Of a stretch of DNA of 7,574 bases, positions 1-6,716 are shown in pieces (the first letter of the stretch is position 1; each line of letters opens with the position of its first letter). Source of the DNA: Verrucomicrobiota bacterium. Its GTDB lineage: Bacteria > Verrucomicrobiota > Verrucomicrobiia > Opitutales > Opitutaceae. The position numbers and the translations under genes were made by a program. The notes beneath the pieces are model-generated. The model made no database searches, was not told the DNA's origin, and saw nothing but the letters and a program-made list of their open reading frames with translations. Where the stretch lies: NCBI GenBank assembly GCA_023446865.1, contig JAEXPL010000087.1:1-7574 (forward strand). Direction: 5' to 3'.

Positions 1-5
1 TTTGG

Positions 6-806
6 GTGAACTCCGCCGCCGAACCCGGCAACCTCCGCGCCGTGGACCTCGCACCCTATCGCGCCTTCCTGCACGAACTCGCCCTCGCCAGCGGCGACTT
101 CATCCGCCCGCTCTTCGGCAGCCACGACGTGGCCATCGAACTCAAGGCCGACCAGCCCCCCGTGACCGCCGCCGCCCGCGGCGCCGCGGAACTCATGCGC
201 GCGATGATCGCGAAGCGGTTCCCCGCGCACGGCGTGCTCGGCGAGGAGTTCGGCAACGACCGGATCGACGCCGAGTTCGTCTGGGTGCTCGACCCGATCG
301 ACGGCACCAAGAGCTTCGCCACCGCCTGCCCGCTCTTCGGCACGCTCATCGCCCTCCTGCACCACGGCCAACCAGTGCTCGGCTGCATCCACCAACCCAT
401 TCTCAACCAGCTCGTCGTCGGCGACGGCACCGCGACCACGCTCAACGGCAAGCCCGTCCGCCTGCGCGAGCCCGCCGGGCTCGGCTCGGCCACACTCCTT
501 GTCTCCGACTCGCTCTCCGTGTCGAAGCACCAGAGCGCCGCCGGTTGGAATGATCTCTGCGGTCGCGTGCGCATGCTCCGCACCTGGGGCGACTGCTACG
601 GCTACCTGCTCCTCGCCACCGGCTGGGCCGACATCATGGGCGACCCGATCATGAGCCCCTGGGACATCGCCGCGCTCGTGCCCGTGATCCGCGGCGCCGG
701 CGGTGTGATCACCGACTGGCAAGGCCGCGATCCGATGGGCGCGAAGTCCACCCTCGCCGCGCATCCGAAACTCCATGCCGAAGTGCTGCGGGTGCTGAAC
801 CCGTAA
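6..806 (+). CDS. hisN: Inositol monophosphatase family phosphatase, probable histidinol-phosphatase (HisN type)
   Basis: The predicted 266-aa soluble cytoplasmic protein is a Mg2+-dependent phosphatase of the IMPase fold. Visible motifs are GEE at 79-81, WVLDPIDGT at 93-101 (metal ligands D96 and D99, with T101) and SPWDIAALVPVIRGAGG at 217-233 (metal ligand D220). The stretch RTWGDCYGYLLLATG at 192-206 resembles HisN-type histidinol-phosphatases more than true inositol or 3'(2'),5'-bisphosphate phosphatases. That would place it at dephosphorylation of L-histidinol phosphate in histidine synthesis. The T-x-x-D site, which normally carries the catalytic Asp paired with the Thr of DGT, reads T54-A-A-A57 here. 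The GTG start is only 5 bases from the window edge, so no ribosome binding site can be seen and the frame stays open upstream. Length matches the family (about 260 aa), so this start or the GTG at 42 is plausible. Family membership is firm; the substrate is inferred. Confidence 0.85.
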   Translation: MNSAAEPGNLRAVDLAPYRAFLHELALASGDFIRPLFGSHDVAIELKADQPPVTAAARGAAELMRAMIAKRFPAHGVLGEEFGNDRIDAEFVWVLDPIDGTKSFATACPLFGTLIALLHHGQPVLGCIHQPILNQLVVGDGTATTLNGKPVRLREPAGLGSATLLVSDSLSVSKHQSAAGWNDLCGRVRMLRTWGDCYGYLLLATGWADIMGDPIMSPWDIAALVPVIRGAGGVITDWQGRDPMGAKSTLAAHPKLHAEVLRVLNP

Positions 807-853
807 TCGGCCCGGCTAAGCCGCCCCAGCGAGGTCCAACTCCCGGGAACGCC

Positions 854-955
854 GAGGCCCTCGGCGCGCTCGACTCCATCGCCGGCGAGATCGACCCGCA
901 TCACCGTTTCGGCGTTTGCTACGGCCGCGAGTTCTTCGTGCTGCGACGCTCCTGA
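854..955 (+). pseudogene. Orphan C-terminal coding fragment, unidentified
   Basis: This frame reads from EALGALDSIAGEIDP through HHRFGVCYGREFFVLRRS to TGA at 953-955. Nearly every codon ends in G or C, as in the real genes here, and the residue pattern (an acidic helix, then a terminal hydrophobic strand) looks like a protein C-terminus. There is no ATG, GTG or TTG in this frame between the stop at 551-553 and the TGA, so it cannot be an intact gene. The frame overlapping the end of the phosphatase gene is only its shadow. The simplest reading is the remnant tail of a decayed gene. A final strand of this form would suit a SAM-dependent methyltransferase, but that is a guess. Chance coding-like composition in GC-rich DNA remains possible. 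Confidence 0.4.
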
Positions 956-1003
956 ACAGCCGGGCACCTGCGCCCGCCTGCAACCTCACCCGCGATCGGC
1001 CAC

Positions 1004-1018
1004 GGGCGGTACCCGCCC
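1004..1018. other. Short GC hairpin upstream of the GH13 promoter
   Basis: GGGCGG (1004-1009) and CCGCCC (1013-1018) form a perfect 6-bp inverted repeat around TAC, ending 4 bp before the proposed -35 box. No T-run follows, so it is not a standard intrinsic terminator. It could be an operator or a decayed terminator for the remnant gene to its left. A stem this short is also expected by chance in such GC-rich DNA. Confidence 0.25.
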
Positions 1019-1022
1019 CCAT

Positions 1023-1050
1023 TTGACCGCCGCTCTCTCCCGCCTAGCGT
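1023..1050 (+). promoter_or_regulatory. Candidate sigma-70-type promoter for the GH13 gene
   Basis: TTGACC (1023-1028) matches the -35 consensus at five of six positions. After 16 bp comes TAGCGT (1045-1050), a GC-rich -10 of the TANNNT type. Transcription would begin near 1057, giving a leader of about 75 nt before the ATG at 1133. Its place directly upstream of the gene, in otherwise non-coding DNA, supports it. The weak -10 keeps confidence moderate. The rest of the 807-1132 gap shows nothing beyond the orphan fragment and the small hairpin. Confidence 0.45.
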
Positions 1051-1122
1051 GCGACGTCTCGGCGGGGCGCCGGGGCGATCGCTTCCCACGGGCGATGTGG
1101 TGGATGAACTGCAGAGAACCAA

Positions 1123-1128
1123 AGGGAG
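1123..1128 (+). promoter_or_regulatory. Ribosome binding site of the GH13 gene
   Basis: AGGGAG ends 4 nt before the ATG at 1133. It selects this start over the in-frame GTG at 1049, which overlaps the proposed -10 box, and over the ATG at 1142, which would leave a 13-nt spacer. It is the clearest Shine-Dalgarno site in the window. Confidence 0.6.
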
Positions 1129-1132
1129 CATC

Positions 1133-3031
1133 ATGGACTACATGAAAAACCGTCTGGGCGCCTGGCAGGTGGGCGGCGACGAGAACAGCGGCCGCGTGGA
1201 ATTCAAACTCTTCCTCCCCGCCGGCTCCGACCCCGAGATCGCCTCGATCCGCGTCGCGGGCGATTTCCAGAAGCACATCTCCGCCTTCGCGAACTGGGAC
1301 TTCGCCAACGGCTTTGCGCTCACGCCAGCCGCCTTCGGTACCGAGGGCACGATCTGGAGCTGCTGCCCGAGCATCGCTCTGCCGGCGGACTTTTACCAAT
1401 ACAAGTACCAGGTCGCGTTCACCGACGGCTCGACCCGCATCGTGAGCGACCCCTGCACCCGCTACGGCGGCATCGACCACCAGAACGCCGCGTTCGTCAT
1501 CGGCGGCTCCCGCCCTGCCGAGAACCTCGTCCCGCCCGTAGCCGGTGGTCGCAAGCCGCTCGCCGACCTCATCGTCTACGAGATGATGGTCGACGACTTC
1601 ACCGCCGAGTACCGCCGCGACCGCGCCCCGCTCGACGCCGCGGCCGACGCCGTGCCCTACCTGAAGGCCCTCGGCTTCAACGCCGTGCTGCTCATGCCCG
1701 TGAGCGCGTGGCTCGACCGCAACTTCGACTGGGGCTACGCGCCCTACCACTACTTCGCGATCGAGTACCGCTACGCCAACGACCTCGAGCATCCCTCCGA
1801 GAAGATCGCCTGGCTCAAGCGATTCGTCACCGCCTGCCACACCGCCGGCATCCACGTGATCCTCGACGGCGTCTTCAACCACGCCAGCCCCGCCTTCCCG
1901 TACCGCGATCTCTACCTGGATCCGTCGCGCTGCCCGTACGCGGGCGACTTCGGCGGCACCTTCACCGGCCTGCAGGACCTCAACTTCCACAACAACTGCA
2001 CCCAGGAGTTCGTGCGCGACGTCTGCCTCTACTGGCTCGAGAACTTCGGCATCGATGGCATCCGGTTCGACAACACGGTGAACTTCTACGACGCCACCAA
2101 GAACGAGGGACTGCCGAAGCTGCTGCAGGACATCCGCGCCTGGGCCGCGGCCAACGGCCAGCCCAACCTCTCGCTCACCCTCGAGCACATCAACATGTCC
2201 GCCGCCGACGTGACGAACAAGACCGCCGCCACCAGCTACTGGGACGACAGCCTCTACGGCAGCGGCTTCGGCTACCTCTGGGACGGGCACGTTTCGCCGC
2301 GCCTCCTCGCCGGGCTCAACAACCGTCGCTACCTCACCGACCCGGCGCGCGTGCCGACCCTCTACCTCAGCAACCACGACCACTCGCACGCCGCCTGGCG
2401 TGCCGGCGCCCGCGACGGCGTGGGCATGCTCCAGTGGTACAAGCTCCAGCCACTCCTCCTCGCGCTCTACACCGCGCCCGCCACCCCGCTCATCCCCAAC
2501 GGCCAGGAGTTCGCCGAGGCCTACTGGATCCCCGAGGACGACCAGAACACCGGCCGCCGCGTGCTCGCCCGGCCGTTGCACTGGAAGGCCACCAAATACT
2601 GGATTCAGCGCTTCGCCGAGAACGCCGCCGCCCCGCTCGACGGCGACTCCTTCGCCAAGCCGCTGCTCGCGCTCCACGCCAAGCTCGGCGCCATCCGCCA
2701 GGCCCATCCCGCGCTCCGCTCGCCCAACTTCCATCCGCCCGCCTGGGAGGACTGGATGACCCGGCGCGACGACCAAGGCTACGGCCTCGACACCGACCAG
2801 CAGGTCGCCGTCTTCCACCGCTGGGGCGACAACGCCACCGGCACACTCGAGCGCTTCATCGTGGTCATCAACTTCTCCGCGCAGAACCAGACGCTCGACA
2901 TCCCGTTCTCCTGCGACGGCCCGTGGCAGGACCTGCTCAACGCCACCACCGTCAACCCCTCCGGCTGCTGGCTCCGCGGCGAAACCGTCCCCTCCTACTG
3001 GGGCCGCATCTACTGCCGCACGGGGGCGTAG
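1133..3031 (+). CDS. Glycoside hydrolase family 13 alpha-glucan enzyme with N-terminal CBM48-like domain
   Basis: The 632-aa protein has no signal peptide, so it probably acts on glycogen or maltodextrins in the cytoplasm. Residues of about 8-120 form an E-set/CBM48-like beta domain (VAGDFQ near the start, then LPADFYQYKYQVAF). The (beta/alpha)8 catalytic barrel follows. All GH13 signature regions are present: ILDGVFNH (region I, D245), LQDLN (region V, D282), GIRFDN (region II, nucleophile D313 with Arg two residues before), LTLEH (region III, acid/base E351) and LSNHD (region IV, transition-state stabiliser D416). About 550-632 is the C-terminal beta domain C. The stretch NFDWGYAPYHYFAIEYRYA resembles the branching enzyme, isoamylase and maltooligosyltrehalose trehalohydrolase side of GH13. 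I cannot tell hydrolase from transferase or name the subfamily. It stands alone, with its own promoter and ribosome binding site, among unrelated genes, and converges with queF with 63 bp between the stops. Confidence 0.9.
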   Translation: MDYMKNRLGAWQVGGDENSGRVEFKLFLPAGSDPEIASIRVAGDFQKHISAFANWDFANGFALTPAAFGTEGTIWSCCPSIALPADFYQYKYQVAFTDGSTRIVSDPCTRYGGIDHQNAAFVIGGSRPAENLVPPVAGGRKPLADLIVYEMMVDDFTAEYRRDRAPLDAAADAVPYLKALGFNAVLLMPVSAWLDRNFDWGYAPYHYFAIEYRYANDLEHPSEKIAWLKRFVTACHTAGIHVILDGVFNHASPAFPYRDLYLDPSRCPYAGDFGGTFTGLQDLNFHNNCTQEFVRDVCLYWLENFGIDGIRFDNTVNFYDATKNEGLPKLLQDIRAWAAANGQPNLSLTLEHINMSAADVTNKTAATSYWDDSLYGSGFGYLWDGHVSPRLLAGLNNRRYLTDPARVPTLYLSNHDHSHAAWRAGARDGVGMLQWYKLQPLLLALYTAPATPLIPNGQEFAEAYWIPEDDQNTGRRVLARPLHWKATKYWIQRFAENAAAPLDGDSFAKPLLALHAKLGAIRQAHPALRSPNFHPPAWEDWMTRRDDQGYGLDTDQQVAVFHRWGDNATGTLERFIVVINFSAQNQTLDIPFSCDGPWQDLLNATTVNPSGCWLRGETVPSYWGRIYCRTGA

Positions 3032-3094
3032 ATTCCGCACTGCTGCGAAGATGAACCGCCCCAGCGAGCGCTCCCGGCGGCGGCCGCTCCCGAT

Positions 3095-3460
3095 TCAAGC
3101 GCGGCTCTTCTTCGCCGGCTTCCAGTCGGCGGTGATGACAGAGGAGAAGCCGCCGCGGGCCTTCCAGTCGGCGACAATGGTGAGACTGCGCGGTTTCAGA
3201 CACGCGCCGAGGTCGTCGCAGATCTTGTTCGTCGCGGCCTCGAAGAAGATGCCCTCGTTGCGGAAGGAGTGGAAATACAGCTTCAGCGACTTCAGCTCCA
3301 CGCACACCTTGTCCGGCACGTAGCGCACCGTGATGTTGGCGAAGTCGGGGTGCCCGGTGATCGGACACACCGAGGTGAACTCATGGTGGGTATGCTCGAT
3401 GAGGAAATCGCGCTGCGGGGCGGGATTCGGGAAGACTTCGAGGATCTTGGTGTCGGGCAT
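3095..3460 (-). CDS. queF: NADPH-dependent 7-cyano-7-deazaguanine reductase (QueF, short form)
   Basis: The 121-aa cytoplasmic enzyme reduces the nitrile of preQ0 to the amine of preQ1 with two NADPH, in queuosine tRNA modification. It has the tunnelling fold of GTP cyclohydrolase-like proteins. FTSVCPITGHPDF carries the nucleophile C32 and the proton-relay D39. ELKSLKLYFHSFRNEG (55-70) is the QueF NADPH-binding signature, and E74 is the substrate-binding Glu. Compared with the B. subtilis enzyme (165 aa, from memory), the ends are shorter, and the His before that Glu (SFRN-HGDFHE) is Phe here (SFRN-EGIFFE, F73). The ATG is chosen because conserved sequence begins just after it; the frame extends upstream only through repeat-rich non-coding DNA. 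No Shine-Dalgarno precedes it, since the upstream mRNA is pyrimidine-rich. It lies downstream of rny on the same strand, 257 bp away, so co-transcription is possible. Confidence 0.93.
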   Translation of the reverse strand: MPDTKILEVFPNPAPQRDFLIEHTHHEFTSVCPITGHPDFANITVRYVPDKVCVELKSLKLYFHSFRNEGIFFEAATNKICDDLGACLKPRSLTIVADWKARGGFSSVITADWKPAKKSRA

Positions 3461-3474
3461 GGGAGGAAAGAGAG

Positions 3475-3504
3475 ACCGGAAACCGGAAGCCGGAAAGCGG
3501 AAAG
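3475..3504. repeat. Heptamer array, arm 1 (CGGAANN type)
   Basis: Four in-phase 7-bp units, ACCGGAA, ACCGGAA, GCCGGAA and AGCGGAA, occupy 3475-3502, and a trailing AG keeps the pattern. It begins 15 bp upstream of the queF start codon and would lie in a queF leader, reading as pyrimidine-rich CUUUCCG units in the mRNA. The same family occurs in the opposite orientation at the other end of this gap. Confidence 0.7.
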
Positions 3505-3626
3505 ACGATCCTCGCATCTCGCCGCGGCTGCGGCAGGGTCGCCGCTCGGCGGCGGCCCGCTTGGGCACCGGCGCACGCCAGTTGCCATTCCTTGCTCCGG
3601 CCACCGCCCGATCTTGTCGAAATCCC

Positions 3627-3644
3627 GGGCGCGAAGTCCCGCCC
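3627..3644. repeat. Small palindrome in the rny-queF gap
   Basis: GGGCG (3627-3631) and CGCCC (3640-3644) are inverted around an 8-nt loop. On the minus strand it reads as a GGGCGGGACTTCGCGCCC hairpin with an ACTTCG-type loop. It looks REP-like, but only one copy is visible here. No U-run follows, so it is a poor intrinsic terminator for rny. The DNA from 3505 to 3660 otherwise shows no gene or clear promoter. Confidence 0.3.
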
Positions 3645-3660
3645 CACCGCAAGCGCGCCA

Positions 3661-3718
3661 GTCTCCGCGTTCTCCGTTCCGAGCTCTCCGGTCTCCGCTC
3701 TCCAGCTTCCGGTCTTCC
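3661..3718. repeat. Heptamer array, arm 2 (inverted, TCCG type)
   Basis: From 3677 to 3718 there are six consecutive 7-bp units: TTCCGAG, CTCTCCG, GTCTCCG, CTCTCCA, GCTTCCG and GTCTTCC. Looser units (GTCTCCG and a 9-bp one) extend it left to 3661. The units are reverse complements of the CGGAANN repeats near queF. The array runs into the rny stop codon, so it forms the first part of the rny 3' untranslated region, where it is purine-rich. Confidence 0.6.
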
Positions 3719-5265
3719 TACGTCGCCGTCTCGGTGAAGCGCTGCTCGCGGATGACGGTGATCTTGATCGTGCTGGGATACTGGAGTTCGTCCTCGATGC
3801 GCTGGCGGATCCTCGAGGCGATCTCGCGCGCCTCGCTGTCGCCCACGGCATTGGGCGCCACGACCACGCGCACCTCGCGACCAGCCTGGATCGCGTACGC
3901 TTGCTGGACCCCCTGGATGTCGAGCGCGATGCGCTCGAGGCGTTGGAGGCGCTCGATATACGCGGCCATCGCCTCGGCCCGGGCGCCGGGCCGCACCGCC
4001 GCCAAGGTGTCGGCGAGGACGACGATGCCCGCGTAGAGCGTCTCCGGCTTCACCTCCTCATGGTGCGCGGCGATGGCGTTGACGATCACCGGCGCCTCGC
4101 CGAACCGGCGGGCGAACTCCGCGCCGATGTGCGCGTGGCTGCCCTCCAGCTCGGCTTCGATGGCCTTGCCTAGGTCGTGGAGCAGGCCGGCGCGCTTCGC
4201 CACCTGCGGGTCGAGCCCGAGTTCGGAGGCGATGAGCGAGGCGAACTGCGCGACCTCGATCGAATGATCGAGCACGTTCTGCGCGAAGGAGTGGCGGAAT
4301 TGCAGACGGCCGAGCACCTGGAGAATCTCCGGGTGGATGCCGGAGAGCTTGAGCTTCTGCACGGCGGCCTCGGCCGCGGCGAGCACGTGGGTGTTGATCT
4401 CGTTCTGCGCGCGGTGGACCTGGTCCTCGATGCTGGCCGGATGGATGCGCCCGTCGGCCACGAGCGCCTGCAGCGCGATCTTCGCCACTTCGCGACGCAC
4501 GGGATCGAACGACGACACCAGCACCATGTTCGGCGATTCGTCGATGAGCAGCGTGACGCCGGTGGCGGCCTCGAAGGCTTTGATGTTGCGCCCCTCGCGC
4601 CCGATGATGCGGCCCTGCATCTCGTCGTTGGGCAGTTGCACGATCGTGGCGGTCACGTCGTGCGCGGGCTGGCTGGCCATGCGCTGCATGACGGCGAGCA
4701 GCACGCGTTTCGCCTCCGACTTCAGGTCCGCCTCGGAGCGGTCCATGATCTCCTTGCGGTACTGGCGCAGGTCGTCCTGGCACTCGATGAGGATCTCGTC
4801 GCGGAGCGCTTTCTTGATCTCGGCGGCGTCGAGGTGGGAGATTTCCTCCAACCGCTGGCGCAGACTCTTGGCCTGCGCACGCACGGCGTCGCGGCCCTGT
4901 TTGATCGCGGCGGCCTCGCGGGCGAGCCGTTCCTGCCGGGCCTCGAGTTGGAAATCGAGCAGGGCAAGCGACTCCTCGTGGTTGCGGATCTCGCGCAGCT
5001 TCACGTCGACCTCGATCTCCCGGCGATCCTGGTCGCGTTGGAATTCGGCCCGGCGTGCGGAGAGCTCCTCCTCGGTCTTGGCGCGAATCTCGGAGCCCGC
5101 CACCTGGGCTTCGCGCTTGGCGAGCTCCACGATGTTGGCCGCCCGGTCGCAAGCGACCCGCCGCGTCTGTCGCGACAAGTACCATGACACGGCAAACCCC
5201 GCGCCGACGCCGGTCAGCGTCGCGAAAGCCGCAGTCCAGACAGGTGATTCGCCGAGGAGGCTCAA
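3718..5265 (-). CDS. rny: Ribonuclease Y
   Basis: RNase Y is the membrane-anchored endoribonuclease that starts mRNA decay in many bacteria. From the chosen TTG start the protein is 515 aa, a normal RNase Y length. It has one N-terminal membrane helix (about 9-30), a long charged coiled coil (about 33-190), a KH RNA-binding domain with GRIIGREGRNIK (GxxG at 222-225), and an HD hydrolase domain with H334 and the HD pair H363-D364 in AGLLHDLGK. The C-terminal region ending in TVIREQR is typical. No ATG lies near the membrane helix. TTG at 5265 gives the usual very short N-terminus but only a weak GGAA site. TTG at 5331 has a better GGGAG site 5 nt upstream and would add 22 residues. The frame continues open further upstream but does not look like RNase Y there. 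It is divergent from rodA, and queF follows downstream. Confidence 0.95.
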   Translation of the reverse strand: MSLLGESPVWTAAFATLTGVGAGFAVSWYLSRQTRRVACDRAANIVELAKREAQVAGSEIRAKTEEELSARRAEFQRDQDRREIEVDVKLREIRNHEESLALLDFQLEARQERLAREAAAIKQGRDAVRAQAKSLRQRLEEISHLDAAEIKKALRDEILIECQDDLRQYRKEIMDRSEADLKSEAKRVLLAVMQRMASQPAHDVTATIVQLPNDEMQGRIIGREGRNIKAFEAATGVTLLIDESPNMVLVSSFDPVRREVAKIALQALVADGRIHPASIEDQVHRAQNEINTHVLAAAEAAVQKLKLSGIHPEILQVLGRLQFRHSFAQNVLDHSIEVAQFASLIASELGLDPQVAKRAGLLHDLGKAIEAELEGSHAHIGAEFARRFGEAPVIVNAIAAHHEEVKPETLYAGIVVLADTLAAVRPGARAEAMAAYIERLQRLERIALDIQGVQQAYAIQAGREVRVVVAPNAVGDSEAREIASRIRQRIEDELQYPSTIKITVIREQRFTETAT

Positions 5266-5486
5266 GAGAGTTCCGTCGATTGGAAGAGTCGGAAAGGACG
5301 CGGAAAGTAGGGTCGCACCGGCAAAGCGCAATCTTTCTCCCAAGGGGGAAGCCCGCCCGCATCGGGAGCATGGGCACAGGGCCGGCGGCGGCACCGGTTC
5401 CGTCGCGGACCCGGCACAAAATCCGTCATCGGAAGCAACGCGGCATTGCAGCACGGCGGCAGTTGGGATCGAATCCCTGCCCTCCG
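5266..5486. promoter_or_regulatory. Divergent rny/rodA intergenic region
   Basis: This 221-bp interval must hold start signals for both genes unless rny begins at 5331. I see no convincing -35/-10 pair. The best for rodA is TTGCAG (5446-5451), 17 bp, TCGAAT (5469-5474), which is weak and would give an almost leaderless mRNA. Two CGGAAAG words at 5290-5296 and 5301-5307 echo the heptamers downstream of rny, but they are 11 bp apart and out of 7-bp phase. No RNA gene is evident. Confidence 0.3.
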
Positions 5487-6716
5487 GTGAAAGAAGCGCT
5501 ACGTCCAACTCTGTGGTCGTTCCTGAAGGTCGCCACCCGCCAAAACTGGGATTGGGTGGGGCCGGTGGCGCTGCTTGCACTCTCGGCCATCGGGGTGTGC
5601 TTCATCTACAGCGCGCAACTGGCCACCGGCCTGCACCAATGGAAGGTACAGATCGGTTGGATGACCGCCGGCGCGATCCTCTACACCGCCGTCTCGTTGA
5701 TCGACTACGAGTTCTGGTTGAAATACGCCCATTGGGTCTACGTCGTGGCGATGCTGTTTCTGATCGCCGTGCTCGTACCCGGCATCGGCAGCGAACGCTA
5801 CGGCGCCCAACGCTGGATCGACTTCGGCCCCGTTTCGTTTCAGCCCTCGGAACTGGCCAAGCTCGCGACCCTCCTGATCTGCGCGAGCATCTTGGCGCGC
5901 AACAAGATCGGCTCAGTCGCCCCCTCCTTCCTCGTCCTCGGGAAATTGGCCCTTGCTGTGGCTCTCCCGATGATCTTGATTTTGCTTCAGCCGAACCTCG
6001 GGACGGCTCTCGTGATTCCCCCCATGGTCGTTTCATTGCTGTATGTCGCGCAACTGCCGCGGCGTTTCTTCATCGCTGCCATCGTGCTCTTCGCACTGCT
6101 GGCGACGGTGGTGACCGTCGACATGGTGCGCTACTACAACTTCATGACGGAGAACAACCTCTCCTTCATCCGCGACCGCGGGCGCTACGAGCCGCATTCC
6201 TGGCTGCCTCTGCTTCACGATTACCAGCGCAATCGTATCCTCGCCACCGTCGACCCCGAACGCATCGATCCGAAGAACATCGGTTGGAATCTCCGCCAAT
6301 CGCTCATCTCGGTCGGCTCCGGCGGTCTGACGGGTAAAGGCTGGACGGAAGGCACTCAGGCCCAATTGGGTTATCTGCCCCCGACAGTGGCCCACAATGA
6401 CTTCATTTTCTCCGTGCTGGCGGAGGAGAAAGGCTTTCTGGGAAGCCTGACGGTGATTCTTCTTTTCGGCGTCGTGCTCATGAACGGCGTGCGTATCGCG
6501 GGCCAAGCTCGCGACCGCTTTGGCACCTACCTCGCTCTCGGGGTCTCGGTGATCATCGCGATGCACGTCTTCGTTAACATTGGCATGACGATCGGATTGA
6601 TGCCCATCACCGGCCTGCCGCTTCCCTTCCTCAGCTACGGTGGTTCCTTTGTGCTCAGCTGTTGTCTGCTGCAAGGCTTGGTGCAGAGCGTCTATCGGTT
6701 CCGGAAGAACTTCTAG
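5487..6716 (+). CDS. rodA: Rod shape-determining protein RodA, SEDS peptidoglycan glycosyltransferase
   Basis: The 409-aa polytopic inner-membrane protein polymerises lipid II into glycan strands for the elongasome, working with a class B PBP and MreB. About ten membrane helices can be traced, the first at 24-42 ending in IYSA. Diagnostic stretches are RWIDFGPVSFQPSELAKL (from 109), LQPNLGTALV, SVGSGGLTGKGW, LGYLPPTVAHNDFIFSVLAEE with the conserved catalytic Asp (D305), and NIGMTIGLMPITGLPLPFLS near the C-terminus. This is RodA rather than FtsW, judged from the ITGLPLPFLSYGGS ending and the missing FtsW-type N-terminal extension. The GTG start is chosen because it directly precedes the family-like N-terminus; TTG at 5463 is an alternative, and neither has a clear ribosome binding site. 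A/T-ending codons are more frequent than in the phosphatase or GH13 genes. RNase E/G follows 96 bp downstream, so an operon is likely. Confidence 0.95.
   Translation: MKEALRPTLWSFLKVATRQNWDWVGPVALLALSAIGVCFIYSAQLATGLHQWKVQIGWMTAGAILYTAVSLIDYEFWLKYAHWVYVVAMLFLIAVLVPGIGSERYGAQRWIDFGPVSFQPSELAKLATLLICASILARNKIGSVAPSFLVLGKLALAVALPMILILLQPNLGTALVIPPMVVSLLYVAQLPRRFFIAAIVLFALLATVVTVDMVRYYNFMTENNLSFIRDRGRYEPHSWLPLLHDYQRNRILATVDPERIDPKNIGWNLRQSLISVGSGGLTGKGWTEGTQAQLGYLPPTVAHNDFIFSVLAEEKGFLGSLTVILLFGVVLMNGVRIAGQARDRFGTYLALGVSVIIAMHVFVNIGMTIGLMPITGLPLPFLSYGGSFVLSCCLLQGLVQSVYRFRKNF

Noticed and set aside
986..3040. 684-codon open frame on the minus strand opposite the GH13 gene
   Set aside because: It is a shadow of GC-rich codons: low-complexity E/V/G/A-rich protein, no recognisable motif, and it fully covers a gene with all catalytic residues.
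1708..3054. 448-codon plus-strand frame inside the GH13 gene
   Set aside because: The product is Arg/Pro/Leu-rich noise typical of an out-of-frame reading of high-GC coding DNA.
821..3068. 13-bp direct repeat CCGCCCCAGCGAG at 821-833 and 3056-3068, each just after a gene
   Set aside because: With this base composition, a few exact 13-mer matches are expected by chance in 7.5 kb, and the flanks do not match.
3032..3094. Bidirectional terminator between GH13 and queF
   Set aside because: The interval has GC-rich partial repeats (CGCTCCCG twice, direct not inverted) but no convincing stem followed by a T-run on either strand.
5446..5474. TTGCAG-17-TCGAAT as a rodA promoter
   Set aside because: Only three and four consensus matches, and it would leave almost no leader; not strong enough to call as a separate feature.
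4337..6337. 666-codon plus-strand frame across rny and rodA
   Set aside because: It is antisense to the KH and coiled-coil coding part of rny and then out of frame with rodA; the Ser/Arg-rich translation has no domain.
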